In this document: one piece after another, positions 1 to 13,615 of the stretch
How the letters are laid out: every line of letters begins with the position of its first letter
Numbering within the stretch: the first letter of the stretch is position 1
NCBI GenBank assembly: GCA_013398175.1
Contig: VZRZ01002248.1
Location: 25,225-89,224 of the forward strand
DNA length: 64,000 bases
Direction: 5' to 3'
DNA from: Climacteris rufus
Lineage: Eukaryota > Chordata > Aves > Passeriformes > Climacteridae
Position numbers and translations under genes: made by a program
Notes under the pieces: generated by a model
Database searches by the model: none
What the model saw: only the letters and a program-made list of their open reading frames with translations
What the model was told of the DNA's origin: nothing

Positions 1-3000
1 TTGCTAACAAGGTTTAACCAATTACTGTGCGTTTTCGTAGAAGGCTATTTTTAACTCTTCACTGCTGGGAATATATTTAAAAATAACACTAATACCTTGA
101 CCTTCAGTGAATAAAGGTCTTTACCAAAGAGAGAGATCATACACTGGTAAGCCGAAGTATTAAGCTACAGCCTGAAATAATGACCTGAAACTTCTTTCAG
201 CCTGCCTTTGAAGGATGAAAGAAGATTTAAACATAACTGAGAACTCTACAAGGCAGATTGCAATCTCTGATGGGCAGCATCTTTCAAAGATACAAGATCT
301 GAAATGGCTGTGAAAGGGAAGTAAAAAAGGGGAAATCATGCTCTGTTCTTTTAGTAGTTACAATGGAATGAAGGAAGGTTAGATTAAAAAAAGAACCAAC
401 AACTGAACAAAAAAACCCCAACCAAGTAGTCTAGAAGGAAAGAGAACTGATTAGTGATTAGTGCTCATTTTGCTGGGAAAGACTTCTTAGCTACAAATAT
501 ATATTTACTTCCTTCTTGGTCTTCCCAGCCACCTGTATCTGAGGTCTAGTCCCTCATTACACAGACTAAATGCCAAGAGGAATTCAAAATTTTCCTGTTT
601 CTCTTAACTGCAGTTTCTACAATGTGTAACATCATGCAAGATCCTTGAGTTGACAAAGACCCAAAAGACCCAGTCAATGAATTGCTGTGGCACTGCAGGG
701 TCGTGTGAGGATATGGCAGTTCTGGGTCGGCTGTGTTGCTTCAGGTCCAGAGCTGGTTCCAGTGGGTGCCTGCATCCTTCCCTCCTCAGCACAGCCTCCT
801 CTGGAGTCAGCTTGGACACAGTGTGCATGTCACTGAGCATAAATAGTCAGGGTGGCATTCATTACTTGGATGTAAGCAATCAGTACTATTCTCAATGCCA
901 CAGGATACCTGAGACAGCCACACTGATCTGGCAAATACAGCACAGGACTTACAGAAGAGCAGTGCCATTCTGGAGTGGCAGCTGGCAACAGAGAGATCAT
1001 CCCTACATAGTCCCTGGGCTGGTTAAGATGGCATTAGAAGCTTATATACAGGTAACTGAATCCCATCCTCAGCATCTTCTTGTAATTCTTATTTTGCCAA
1101 TGTGTTTCCTCTCAGCTTTCATGTAACTTGTGTCTTTCTTTTTACATTAAAAAAAAGGTGAATAAATTAAACCTGGGCAGAGGTTTACAAGCTATCAATG
1201 TAATCTCTGCGGTCAAAGATGTGAGACTTAACTGTACACATTCTGCATCTTTGAGTGATTTATACATTATATATTTGTATATTACCACCTGGGGAAAACA
1301 ATGTCTTGTTGAAGGCAGTTGGACCTCTGTTGTAAGAATATTTTAATATCCTTTTCCCAGGTGTATTTATTGAGGATGGTTATTACCACTAAAGAACTTC
1401 CAAATTTGTGTAATCACATCACATATTCATTCACAGCTGCCTTTTTTTGTTGTTGTTGTTGATTATTTAATGAAGATTACATTTGAAATAAAAACTTTTC
1501 TATATTCATCAAGAACAAGCCAGCAAGGATGACTGGAATAGGTAAAAATTAAAAAGCTAAATATGCAGGATAGAAGATCCCTTTTTATGCAAGACTCCTA
1601 AATTCAGTGGTCTCTGTCTGTGCTTGTGGTGAAATCATGTTTTTTAATGATTTTACCTTACCTGTTGTGGCACAGATGCCACACTGCCATACCTATTTCA
1701 CTGGGAGCTCTGACTACTCTGTACTTCCTCCAAGTTGTAGCAGAATTATTGTGTCTTATATCAGTTGTTTCTTACCCATAGTAGTTCTAATTAATAGATT
1801 ACATTAAAATATGATCCCAGCAGCTCCATATATTGACAGAGTCTATACAAGATATTTTTGTTTTACTTTAAATTAATGGTGTTCCTCTGCTTTGTTGTCT
1901 TCTGGGTGTATTTTGCTGAAACTGATAAAGCTGTTCTTTGGCACAGCATCTCATCTATATTCTGCACCATTGTACTTTAAATATCCTAACACAACTGTGT
2001 TGCAGCTGGTTTCTAGCAACCTAAAATGTGGTTTGGCTGCAGTAACTTGTGCCTTGGTGTGACTGAAATGCTCAGATGTTTCGCTGAGGATGATGTGTGT
2101 CCTGCTAGCTATGCAGACATCTTGAGAGTGCAGACTGACTACTCCTGTGGAAGACTGCACTTTATTTGCTGTTGGGTTCTTTTCCTCATTTCATTATCCC
2201 TTCATGCATCTGCTCTTCAGCAGTGTCTGTGACATTATCAGAGAGCGATACAAGGCTGACTGTGTGAGATTTGCCAGTAAGAGAATCATCCTCAGTTTTG
2301 GAATTCAGGTCATCTCACAAACACTGATGTCTTGAAAAATATTTGCAGCAGAGCCAGAGTGAGATTTTGATCTATCTCTGAAGGCTTTAGGAACTAGGAC
2401 TCCATCTGAAGTCATACTTATGACATACATATGAAGTCATACTTCATCTGAAACATGTTTATTTCTGGTTAATTATCTGAGATACACATATACAAAGATG
2501 ACAACATCCACAAAGCTCTACTGGCACAGTAGTGAGCTGGGGAGGCAAGTGAGCATGAATTCGCTGTGGCCTTTTCAAAAATCTCTAAGGCTCTCAGTTT
2601 TCCTTGAAATCTGCAGGGTTTGGACACACTGTGAGCTCTATTCTGTAGCAGTTGAGTTGGAACCTCAGACTCCATTTGGGATAACATTTGAGAATCTCAA
2701 GGAAAATCTCCTCCCATGGTTCATTCTGTGTTTTTTGGTGGGAGGCAATAATGTGGGCAAGGAACTTCTGTGAGAACAGAGTCATCTGGTACCCCCATAA
2801 ACACCATCTATGACAAAATTCATTTGAGATAAGATTAGCTTTCAGACTGCATCTTTTAAAAACTCTAAATAATGGAAGACTTATAAAATAAACAAAGGAG
2901 AAAGAAAAGTCTAAGTTATGCCATGGTTATGAATTTAAACAAGTTGTACTGCAGATCAAAGCAGGCACAAAGTGGATAAAAGAGACAATGAACTTTTGTT

Positions 3001-6000
3001 TGGCACAGCCTCATTTTTTAAAAACAGGATAAAAATAGAGAGGAAAAAACAAGTTCCCTTCATTCAGTTAGCATATTTTTCTGGAAAAAGGATATTTCTG
3101 CATCACCTTGGCTTGCACATATCTCTATAGCACACACTGAAAATAAAGGCTGGTAATTGAAAACTGTCTTGGCAATACCACAGTTAGAAATCTGAGACAC
3201 TCCAGTGAGTGACCACAATCTTTACACTTACAATGAGCCAAATTCAGATCTATTAGCATCTCTGTGCCTCTGATTAACTCTGGTGTAACTCAGATCAGAA
3301 TGTCACCTGTGGCTTAAACAAGGTGTTTCAGCTGGTGGCACCCTGGCTGGCTCTGTCCTGCACAGTAATTCCAGCCAGCCAGCCCTTGGTGCTTTGGGGG
3401 AGATGGCTTTTAGGAGCCCAAACCTGAACACTGAGTTGCACATAGCTGCCAGTTAGTAGACAGGAGTTCCCGTGGTTCATAATGAGCACTGGAAAATTAA
3501 TCCAGCCTTCGTCATTGCACAGGGTGAGCTGCCCTTTTTTATAATACTGATTTATATTGCTGGTTTTCCACATTGCTCTACTTGCTATTCAGGGAAACAG
3601 TGAATACTTTTTGTGTCCAAATGGATCAGAGCTAACGAGTTCCAAGTTCTTTAATATATTTATCTGTCTATTTCTTGTCCAGTGGGAGATTGGTATCTAA
3701 ATATCTCTGTGGATTTGAGTTCAGCGCCTTGCTGGAAAAGCTGAATTTCAGACTTCATTTTCTCCTTTACTCATGGTAAAATAACTCTTCCAGGCTAAAT
3801 CTTGCTTCAAGTTAATTAAATAGATGTTAATATTCTGGTGACTTCAGAGGAAGATAGATCCAGCTCAATATGTAATAAAAACATAAAAGTAATAATTTTT
3901 CTAATGCTAATTTAACTCAACTTTATGACATGTCTCATGCTTTGTGGTATTTTTACTTCAAAAGTATTTCTATTAAAAGCTACTCACCATGATTTTACCA
4001 ATTTAAGTAGATATGTCATTTACTTCAACACTTTCAAGAAGCTTAAGTATTTATTTATGTAATAAATACATACTAAATGTCTTCATTCTTCCACACTGAC
4101 ATTTCTTTGCCTTAAGATCTGACTTTTAAAAGTAGCTATCTGTCATGAGCTAATGGGAACAGAATGTAAAAATTATGCAGAGTTCATAAAGAAACAAAAT
4201 ACGTAATCTGTCAGAGCAGATCCACTGATCCACGCTATGTAAATCAGTGCTCTTCTGACAGGGATATGTCTGTGTGCTGCTCCTGCTCTCAGAATGGGAT
4301 TTTACCCACCAGCTGCACATTTTTGTACATATATCTTGTAAGGCGGGAAACACCTAATACGAGATTGTAATTTTTACATAAAGGTATTTAAGAAACTGTT
4401 AAGAAGTTTGGTTAATTAAAAAATACATATGCAAATTATTGTGGAAAGTCAAGTCCCTCATCTTTTCTATGCAGGCTATATTCAAACTAAGGAGTCTTCA
4501 GGCAGGCAAGTCACTGCTGCTTTCTAAGACTATTTTTTTCATAAGTGCAGAGCCTTGGTCTTCTCTTTCTGGAGAGACTCCTGAGCCAAGGGTAGCAGGC
4601 TGGCTTGATCTGCCATCTGTAAATAGAGGTGTCAAGCACAGGGACACGTACGATGGAGGAGACACTGCTTGAGCAAGACATGAGTTTTGTCTCTTCTTGT
4701 AGAAGTTCTTGTGATCTCTTGTAAAAATTCTGTGAGCTCACTTCCACACTCAGGACTATGCTTCTAGATGGAAACTCTCCAAATGTCACATGTGTACAAC
4801 TGGCTGCTGTGAGCCCTCTGATGCGGGGCCTTGGGTTCTCTGCAATCCTGCTGGGTCTCAGGGCAGGCACCAGGGATGCTCCATCGCTTCATTCCAACCT
4901 GAGCTGGCCATCACTCCTGCAGAAGCGTTGTCAACAATCCTCTTGATGTTTGTAGCTCTTGGAACTCCTTCTCCTTTGTAACAGAAAGGCAAATGTGCAC
5001 TTTTAACATAGCAGGCCAGCACGTTTGGGGGAGTAGAGTTGGCAAAGCATTTGTCAACCACCCAAGCCATCCCTTTTGTGGTTCAGAATGAGACTCCTGC
5101 AGTTTATGGGAGTGGGGAGAACAGAACAAAATCTTTTCAGAAGGCTACTTCATTCTCACTGTCATCAAGGGCTTAATGTTTTTCTGGCCTTCACAATGCT
5201 AAAGCAAAACTGATGAGCAATTAGGAAGGAAAGCAGCATGGTTATGCAAATATGGTCACAGAGAAAGATGCTAATTTCTCATTTAATGGTAGGTGTGGGA
5301 TTTATCCCACAAATTAATATTTCTGCATTGAAGTATGTAAGTATGGCTGCCTACATGAAGGTAGGACCCAAGTTCCCATTAGGCAACAGCTCTCTAACAT
5401 ATCTCTGCACATACACACTGTAGTTGTCTAAGTCAGACCCTGCTTACTGATTCACTTAGAAGTCACTGGTGAGAAATAGATACTTTTAGGACATGATTCA
5501 TTCAATCCTAAAGTACTTAAAATAGATTAATAACTCTTGCTTTATGAGTCTTGCTGAAGTGCTCAGATAGGATATGGGTATGGACAGATGAATGCCAAGG
5601 AACAGTTGCACAGTCATTACATGCATGTCTGTTATAACAAGCACATGTATCAATGATCAGCCCACCAATACCCCTTTCTAGAGCTACATGATTCCTACTT
5701 GCATCCTTCCCACTGCTGAATGCCTTCTCTGTCTCAAACCACTGTTTTTTGACTGAATGCTCCCATATCCCATATGTATATGCCAGTGCATGCTTTATAA
5801 AGGAACCAGGTTTTCAATAGAAACTCCAGTACTTATGTTACAAAAATTATACTGGGCGGAAGAGCATGAAATGTTCTTTAGGATCTATTTCTGCCTTGGC
5901 AAAGAGAGGGAATGAATGATCTAATGGGTCTTTCCATCTGTAAGTCAACATTCAGCTTCCAAATTATGACAGTCTTTTTTCTTTCACAGGCATTAAATGC

Positions 6001-8552
6001 ATTTGTTTTTGAAGATGTCTCTTATTAGTACCTTCTTTTTAACATGATGATGTAAATTTATCCTCTTCTAGTGACATTCTTATAATTCCCACCAGACACA
6101 TCAGGTAACGTAGAAACCTCTTACATGGCTAAATGCTCTTTGCCACAATGTGCAAAGTTCAGTTAGATCACTCTCAACTGAAAGCCCATTGAGACTTGAA
6201 GAAGAACAAAGGATAGTAATATTTTTAGTAGATTTATATTTGTCCCAGCTTGAGAAGTTGAAAAGGTCATTAAACTCTGTCAGCTCTGGGGAAATAATTT
6301 ATTATTATAAAGAAACTCAGGACAGCATGAGGTGGACATAGAGATGTATTCAAAGCGGTTGGTTGACAGTCTAGAGTCAAACTCTTAGCAACATCTGTTT
6401 TGGAAAGTGCAATAGAAAGCAAATTTTATAAAGTATATCAAAATCAGTTGCTTCTGAATCACATGGGTTCTAGTATCTATTCAGGCAGTTAAATTGTGGT
6501 TGAGAATATTGATTAAGAAAGCTTGTGAGGTCTCCTCTATCTCCTCTATATATCTCCTTGATGTACAGGGTGTGTTTGATGGTAACCCTTCCAAATGGCC
6601 AGGATAGCTGAATAGTTTTCTGTCATTGGTAGAGCTGTTCTACTTGGGACAATTTCAGAAGTGTCTGAAGAAAGCTGATTCCCAGCTGTATTTGGAAACT
6701 CTTGTAATAAAACACCTTTGACTTGGTCTCCCCTAGAAATGTTCTTGTTAGTTGAACTTAGTAGGATCTCCCTACCTCCCTGATATAGACAAAAATATTG
6801 GTAAATGTGTTTGAACACAAACCCACTAACTAAAATGAACCAGTGGTAACACTGTGCTGCTACCTGCCACCTGCATGTTTAAATAGTTCACCTGTAACTG
6901 TCTTTGTAGGCTGAAACTGAGCTATAGTGGATAACATTTTTTATTGATAGCCCTAGAGTTAGTTTAAGTGTTAGCTAGAATTGTAGGTCCCATGGGGTCT
7001 ACATTTTTACTCAGAGACTTCAATGGTTCTGTTTTGGCCCTCTTTTTTGTCTTAGATAAGGCCTTACTGTATTGGAAAATAAAATTTAAAAATTTTTTTC
7101 CTGCTTCCCTATTAGGAAGGGTTAGAAATTTTTCCACTTAGAGGTCAGTTTAAGCCTAAATATCTGTTCTCCAGGATTCAGCCACCTTGACTCCATAGGT
7201 GCAAAACCTGGAATGCCTGACTCAGCCTTGTCTTTCTCTAAGACAGCTGAAGGCCAAATGCTGGGTCAACCCTGATGAGAAATACCAGAAAGATTAGTGT
7301 TTGTGTTTCTCCTAGAGATGAATGTAAAAACTCTGAGATTTTTAGTGGCTGTTGCTGATCTCTTGACACTTAATTGGAATTAAAGCTGTCCCTGGGTATC
7401 ATGCAAAAAACTCCCCAAACTTTTTGCAATCTTTCTGTGCTGTCCTACTTGTAGCTGCCCTGCTATGTTACAATCTGCCTACTGAACTTCTAGGTATAAC
7501 TTCAGATCATTTTGGTCAGGAGTTTCTAGAAACTCATTAAATACTGTTATAATTGCACATGCAGAATGAAGGGAAACAAATACAACCTTAATTTTCTGAG
7601 TCCATTAGCCAGCTCCCTTGATTCATTTATCTGGAGGATTGAGCATGCCAGCTAATTTCATTTCCACGGTTACCTTTTCCAAAATCATCGAAAGACTAAT
7701 CAAAAGCTTGTAGCTAATATTTGCGGCTTGTTTGGTTTTCTGCTGTTGTTTGAACTGCTGCCAATATGTCTTGCCAGTGACACTTCTTCATGAAACAGAA
7801 TAAATACCAAAACTATAGAGAAATAGCTCTACTGAAGAAAGCAGCAAATGTGTTGCCCTGTAAATACAAAGTTTCTCAAAGTCACTGATGTCCTTCTGCA
7901 ACTTCCATGACAAGAAAATTGCAGAGCTGGAATAATTAGTTTACTGAATATATGTGATTCCAGTACTATCCCATTCTGTTTGAAAGATAGACTTACTTGC
8001 ATTTTTTAATCCATTTTTTTTGCTATGAAAGATTGGATAGAAGAGAAAATCTAATCCTCTTGGTCTGTCTGCTTAAGATACTGCTATTAGTGGAAATTTT
8101 ATTTGGGTGACTGCACTGCATGACACTGAGCTTAGGCTCTGGGTCCCAAGGTGTTACAATTATTTATGATAAAAGAGGATCTCTCCCCTGAAGTGTTTGA
8201 AATCTAAACAGACAAGGTAGAATGCTCATTCTTGCTATATAAATTAAATGCTGAGGCACAGGGCAATTCCGAGCATATCTCCAATTCAGCAAGCTGCCTT
8301 CAAAACAGTAGGCAGTGAAGTGATATCACTGCAGCAATCTGCATGTGTGCTAATTAGCCTGGATGGATGCTGCAATTTCATATTTATATTGCATCTGAAC
8401 TGCTAGCTAGCTTTGTATTAGCCACTTCAGAGCACTGTGCATTGCAAACAGATCCAAAGTGATTTTGGGTCTTGCAGTCAATTTCAGATTTGTGGTTAAC
8501 CTCACTGTCATTTCCTTATTTCCTTCTCTTCTTCATCTTGCATGAAAAATAT
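1..8552. other. Upstream AT-rich DNA, no gene recognised
   Basis: This stretch is mostly AT-rich. Open frames are short (the longest, 650-1126 on +, is 158 codons) and show no recognisable domain, start context or splice structure. A (TTG)n run lies near 1446-1462. No CpG island, no CR1 3' end and no RNA gene were seen. In human the gene upstream of FKBP1B is WDCP, which as I recall has a long coding exon. Nothing of that size is present, so it must lie beyond this end if it is conserved. Confidence 0.6.
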
Positions 8553-8915
8553 TACAGACTCATGCATCAATTTAGGGGAAGGGATCTTTAGAGGCCATAT
8601 TGTCCAACTGCTTGCTTGGAACAGGACTGATATCAAAGTTTGTTCAGGTTCCTTAAGGCTTTGCAGTTTGATCATTCATCTTGTGAAGGTTTTTTAAAAA
8701 TCTATATTTAGTCAGAATTTCCATGGCTATGACTCATGCCCATTGCTTCTTGTTCTTTTGTTGGGCATCTCTGAGAAGAGTGTGGCACTATTCTCTCCAG
8801 CACCCATTAGGTAGCTGCAGACAGCAGCTGAGATCCTTCTTCTCTTTGTCTTCTGCAGGCTGAACAAACGCAGCTCCGTCCCCCTCTCTCTGCACATTCT
8901 CCAACCACTAACTAC
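8553..8915 (-). mobile_element. Old CR1 LINE fragment, 3' end
   Basis: The + strand reads as the reverse complement of a CR1 3' region. It begins with a degenerate 'tttaggggaagggatctt' block, continues with the 'ggccatattgtccaactgc' block, and further on has a 'ctgcaggctgaacaaacgcagctcc' block typical of the more internal CR1 3' region. It is more diverged than the other copies in the window, which suggests an older insertion. Boundaries are approximate. Confidence 0.55.
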
Positions 8916-11900
8916 ATCAGAATGGTTGGGATTGCTCCAGTATGTCCTTGTGCTGGGGAGAAAACCTGTGAGGCCATGAATCTGTCTAAACCCCTGTGGC
9001 TTTGAAAGTGCTAAATTGCATTATTCTCTTCTGGCAGCAAGCTCCATTATTAAGATCCTGGTCTTGTGGAAAGTTTGCCTCCATTCCAGAACACAAGCTA
9101 CCAATTTCCTGCCTGCAGTAGCTGGTGGTGCATATCCTGATGGGCTGGAGCTCTTCCCTGTATATACCTGAGGTCACCTCACCTAGTCCTGTAAGAGGCT
9201 TTGAAGATCAGGTCTAAGACCTTCACAGTGACTCTCATAAAAGCATTGTGAGAGAGAATATGTAAATATCTGAGTTTGAAAGAGCTCAGTGAGAGAGAGG
9301 TGGTGGCTTTCAAGGCAATTTTAATGCTACTGAAAAAATCCTGCTGCAGTTTTGTATTCACAGCTACAACTGCAAGAGGAAATTATAGATACAGATGTGG
9401 AGTTCCAAGAGGAAGATGAGGATTTGGAATAATTGCTTCAGGAGGAAACTTTATTCTGTTTTGGGGCATTTGGAACAAGCATCAGTTGGGAGGAGGCGAC
9501 TCTGCTGCAGACCTGTGGTAGCCAGCAGTGGTGAGAAGTGAGACAGGCACGTGGAGATTTTTGGGTTTAATCTGTTAATCACATTGCCATCACTGTGGGT
9601 GTGCTTGCCCTAACCATGTGCTTTGAGAATAATCACAGATTCTGGCTGACTCTCTGTAGACAATGCTGGTGGTGCACAGGAAGATTCGCAGTGACACGAC
9701 CTGCTGGGCTCTGCAGGCTGGTGTTTATTTTGGTGGGGTTTTTTTCCAGTGTGGTGCTGGTTTTGCATGACCTGTACACTTTGGGATTAAAAATACTCAG
9801 CTGTGCACGTTGGTTCAGTGAATGGAAAGGTCACTATTGGTAACAGATTTTTAGTTTGTTTTCACTGTTCTTAGAACACTGGTTTGGTTTCAAAGTAATG
9901 CTGATTTTTTTCTGATGGATGCTACTGAGGGAATTGTGTACTGTTGGGATTTTTTGTGGCTTCCATGAATTTCTACATTTGCAGAATTTGCGCTTTTTGT
10001 CTATGGGCAATTTAGTGCTTTGCCTTCCAGGGGTGTTCTTCATGTGCATATGGAATCTATTACACATGATTTGTAGACCCTTTGTAGATTTTAAAAACAA
10101 TGAAGAATGGGATTTCACAATATAGGAACTATGAATTAAATTAAAAAACACAAAAAACTTGAAAACTATCTTCCTAGAAGTGGAAATGCATAAATAGTTT
10201 GTAAACAGTGCTGGCTGTAGGGGGTTTAACAAAAGAAAATGGGATATTTGTCTGCTAAACTTTGAGGTTTTGGGTTTCTGTAAAACCTCATAATGACTGT
10301 GGTCAACTTGTCCTCTCTATGACCACTGAGTAATCTTGGATGTTGGAGTCATGTGTTTCCATCAAAACATTTGGGAAGGAGGGTCGAGAGAACCTCCTGC
10401 TTTTCCAGACCGCTGTTTCTGTTGCCAGGACAGAAGAACGTGCTGTGGGAAGGACTTGTGGTAAACGACTGTTCAGGAAAGTGAGCTCTGCTGAGCCTTG
10501 CAAGCTGAGACTAAGGGACTTTATCCTTGATACAGATGTGCTCGATCCCAAAGGTGGGGGAGGTAGTTGACATGCAATGACTTTCAAAGAGCACTCTTAA
10601 AATACTAATCTGGTCTGCTTTGATAATCTGGTTTTAGTAATTTCCTTGGTCATGAATTTTCTCTCTTAGTCCCTTTGTCCTTTCTGTTTCCCCTCCAATT
10701 CTCTGCCAATCCTAAACCACTTTTTATTGTATTTCAGAGGATTTCCTGAAGATATGGACATTCCTTGTTTCAGTCTACTTTTCCAAGATCTTCATGTGCT
10801 GTGGGCTTCTTAACAACACTTATTTAAGGATCTCAATGCCTCCACTGAGTACTCTGAGGGGAACAATACCATTACTTTTTGTTCAATATCTGTGGTGTCA
10901 AAGATCTTTTAAAATACTCATCCAACAACTTTGAGGTACCCTCTGCAGACCCATTTTTCTGTCTTGGAATTTGGTCTCACCTTTCTTTCAATGGTCTTGG
11001 GAATATGAGTGTAGGGGATCTTATTAGCTAATGCCCAAAAGAAGCATTTAAGGTCCCAGCATGGGGCAAAAGGCCACAGGATAGGATGCTTATGGTACAG
11101 CCCGTTAGACCTGGGTCACAGCTTGGGCCCTCCTAATCCCATCTTGTGGCTTGTGAATTTTGCTGATGGTGGGATTTGCTTTTTTATTATGATTATCTCT
11201 CTGCCTGAAGATGCTGGGATCTGTGTTTAGGGCCTCTTACTTGTGATGACACTTGAAGCAGGTATTCTGTGATCCTGCCTGAACTATGTCTATCATGTGA
11301 TTAGGTCCAATCTTCTGTCACAAGACACAAGTCAGGAACAGCTATTCTCCCATCGTGTGGCCCTGATCAAAGGAAACGTACTTGTAAAAGCTAAAGTGAA
11401 CCCAGCAAAGTATAATTTGCTTTTATTAATTGGATTTATGCCTTCTGATACTCTGATCATGTGAGAGGACACAGACATCTACCTGAAGCCTGGATGAAAG
11501 CAGTCCTTTCTTGTAAAGTCAAGGGCCCTACTAGGACACCATGTACCTAGAATTTCCCTTTTTAACTCCCCTAATGTGCTCAGCTTTTCTTGTGCTGTCC
11601 TTGTTGCTCTGTAATGACTCAGAGGCACCTCTGGAATTAGCAATGTTCATGTGTTCTTAATGCCTCTGTGCCACTTACCTCCCACCTGGCATTTTCCCAT
11701 TTCTCAAATGCATTTTTAGTATCTTTCTACTGATCAGAAATCAAATGACACTCTGAGACTGACAACGGAAAAGAATCCCTTTTCAGAATTTGCACTGTTG
11801 CAGACCTGCTTGATAAACTGCAGTAAGTGTCTGCTTACTCTATGCATGCTACATACTCATGCAGAATTCACTGGAATGGGAGGCAGGCGAAAAGAATCCC

Positions 11901-12590
11901 TGTTCAGTCCTCATTACTGCTTCTGAACTCATGTGAGCTCATACTTTTCCTCACTTGCCCACTTTTGGGAAACTTCAGCCAGCTTGGGTAATTTCAGAGT
12001 GTCTGACCCGTAAGAAAAGATAGTTACAAATGAGCTTGCAGGTGAAGAAACAGTCTGATCAGAGTAGTGTGAAAAGCTGTGGGGTGATGGTCAGTGTAGC
12101 TCAGAGCATGGATGCAAGGGCCACATTTTCCCAGTTATGAGCCAGCACAGTTATTCCTCAGTTCTGTCATCCTGACAACTGCCCATATAGAGGAAGATCT
12201 TTTTTCCTGAAGAGAACCCAGTTTGTAACACATAAAAATCCTGAAAAAGCGATGTCAGAGAAGTGCAGGTTGGAATTAGATGGATACAGACAGCTCTTTC
12301 AGTAGGAAAACTGATGATATTGCGGTTCCATTTTTATTTTTAACCCAGAACACACAGAACTGTAAACAGAACTATTCCTTTAGATGCATTGGAAACTGTC
12401 ACGATTCAAATACACAGCGAGTTTATGAGGAAATAGTCTATTTCAGGTGCATTCATCCGAAGTAGTTGTACCAAGATTGAATATGTAATCTCACATCATG
12501 GCAACACAATACATACATGGATTTTCCTATTTAAAAGCATGGATAGAAAGAAGAAGTTATGAATTGTTTTGCACTGAAACTGAAGGTCAG
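8916..12590. other. Upstream region, no confident gene
   Basis: No exon can be defended here. At 9361-9433 a T-rich tract ending in CAG is followed by a short acidic open frame that stops after 22 codons; this is discussed as a weak observation. The frames between 9595 and 10590, including a 132-codon frame on -, have no recognisable product. AT-rich unique sequence continues to the CpG island. Confidence 0.5.
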
Positions 12591-12930
12591 TGCCAGCCTG
12601 GTGAAAAGCTGGCGCTGCTGCTGCTCGGTGGGGTCGCCAGCGGTGGGTACCGCTGCCCTGGTGCCGCTGTTCACCACGCGGGTGGGGGCACATTCCCTTC
12701 ATTGTGCACACGTCATGTGCGAGCACGGGCGCTTTCCTCCGTGGCTCTTTGGAACGGGAAATGCCGACCCTGCACTCGCGCTCAGCCGCGTCCTGGGATT
12801 TGAATGGTCTGGAGCGCGGTGCTGCGCTCCCCCGCTGCTCGGCGTGCCCGCCGCGGAACCCCGGCGGTACCGGCGCTCCGCACAGCCCTGAGCCCTCCCC
12901 TGAGCCCCCCCGCCGCTCGGACCCGGCACG

Positions 12931-12962
12931 GGCACACGGGGGGCACACGGGGGGCACACGGC
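12931..12962. repeat. 11-bp GC-rich tandem repeat
   Basis: Three copies of a CACACG-plus-G-run unit are spaced exactly 11 bp apart, with CACACG at 12933, 12944 and 12955. The array lies inside the CpG island and gives runs of six G that could form quadruplex-like structure. Confidence 0.7.
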
Positions 12963-13012
12963 GGCGAGAGCCCCGGGGGAGGGCTCCGCGGGGCGGCATC
13001 GCTAAAGCGAGC

Positions 13013-13115
13013 CCTGCCCGGGGATGGCAGCAGCATCCCCGCCCGGCATCGCCCCCCGCCCGGCATCGCCCCCCGCCCGGGGATGGCAGCAGCATCCCCC
13101 GCCCGGCATCGCCCC
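13013..13115. repeat. GC-rich minisatellite ending at the gap
   Basis: Two copies of a 21-base hairpin-forming block lie at 13020-13040 and 13079-13099, a 59-bp spacing. Each has a 7-bp stem (GGGGATG/CATCCCC) around a GCAGCAG loop. Between them, a 17-bp unit (GCCCGGCATC followed by GCCCCCC) occurs twice in tandem, and a further partial copy runs straight into the N gap at 13116. The array therefore probably continues into the unsequenced bases and is the likely reason assembly failed here. Confidence 0.8.
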
Positions 13116-13615
13116 NNNNNNNNNNNNNNNNNNNNNNNNNNNNNNNNNNNNNNNNNNNNNNNNNNNNNNNNNNNNNNNNNNNNNNNNNNNNNNNNNNNNN
13201 NNNNNNNNNNNNNNNNNNNNNNNNNNNNNNNNNNNNNNNNNNNNNNNNNNNNNNNNNNNNNNNNNNNNNNNNNNNNNNNNNNNNNNNNNNNNNNNNNNNN
13301 NNNNNNNNNNNNNNNNNNNNNNNNNNNNNNNNNNNNNNNNNNNNNNNNNNNNNNNNNNNNNNNNNNNNNNNNNNNNNNNNNNNNNNNNNNNNNNNNNNNN
13401 NNNNNNNNNNNNNNNNNNNNNNNNNNNNNNNNNNNNNNNNNNNNNNNNNNNNNNNNNNNNNNNNNNNNNNNNNNNNNNNNNNNNNNNNNNNNNNNNNNNN
13501 NNNNNNNNNNNNNNNNNNNNNNNNNNNNNNNNNNNNNNNNNNNNNNNNNNNNNNNNNNNNNNNNNNNNNNNNNNNNNNNNNNNNNNNNNNNNNNNNNNNN
13601 NNNNNNNNNNNNNNN
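13116..13615. other. Assembly gap, 500 N
   Basis: There are exactly 500 unknown bases, a round number that suggests a placeholder of arbitrary size. It sits inside the CpG island next to a hairpin-forming repeat. FKBP1B exon 1 is expected in or next to it. Frames of 300-430 codons that cross the gap are artefacts of translating N. Confidence 0.98.

Noticed and set aside
650..1126. 158-codon frame on + near the left end
   Set aside because: Composition and content look random; no promoter, domain or neighbouring exon.
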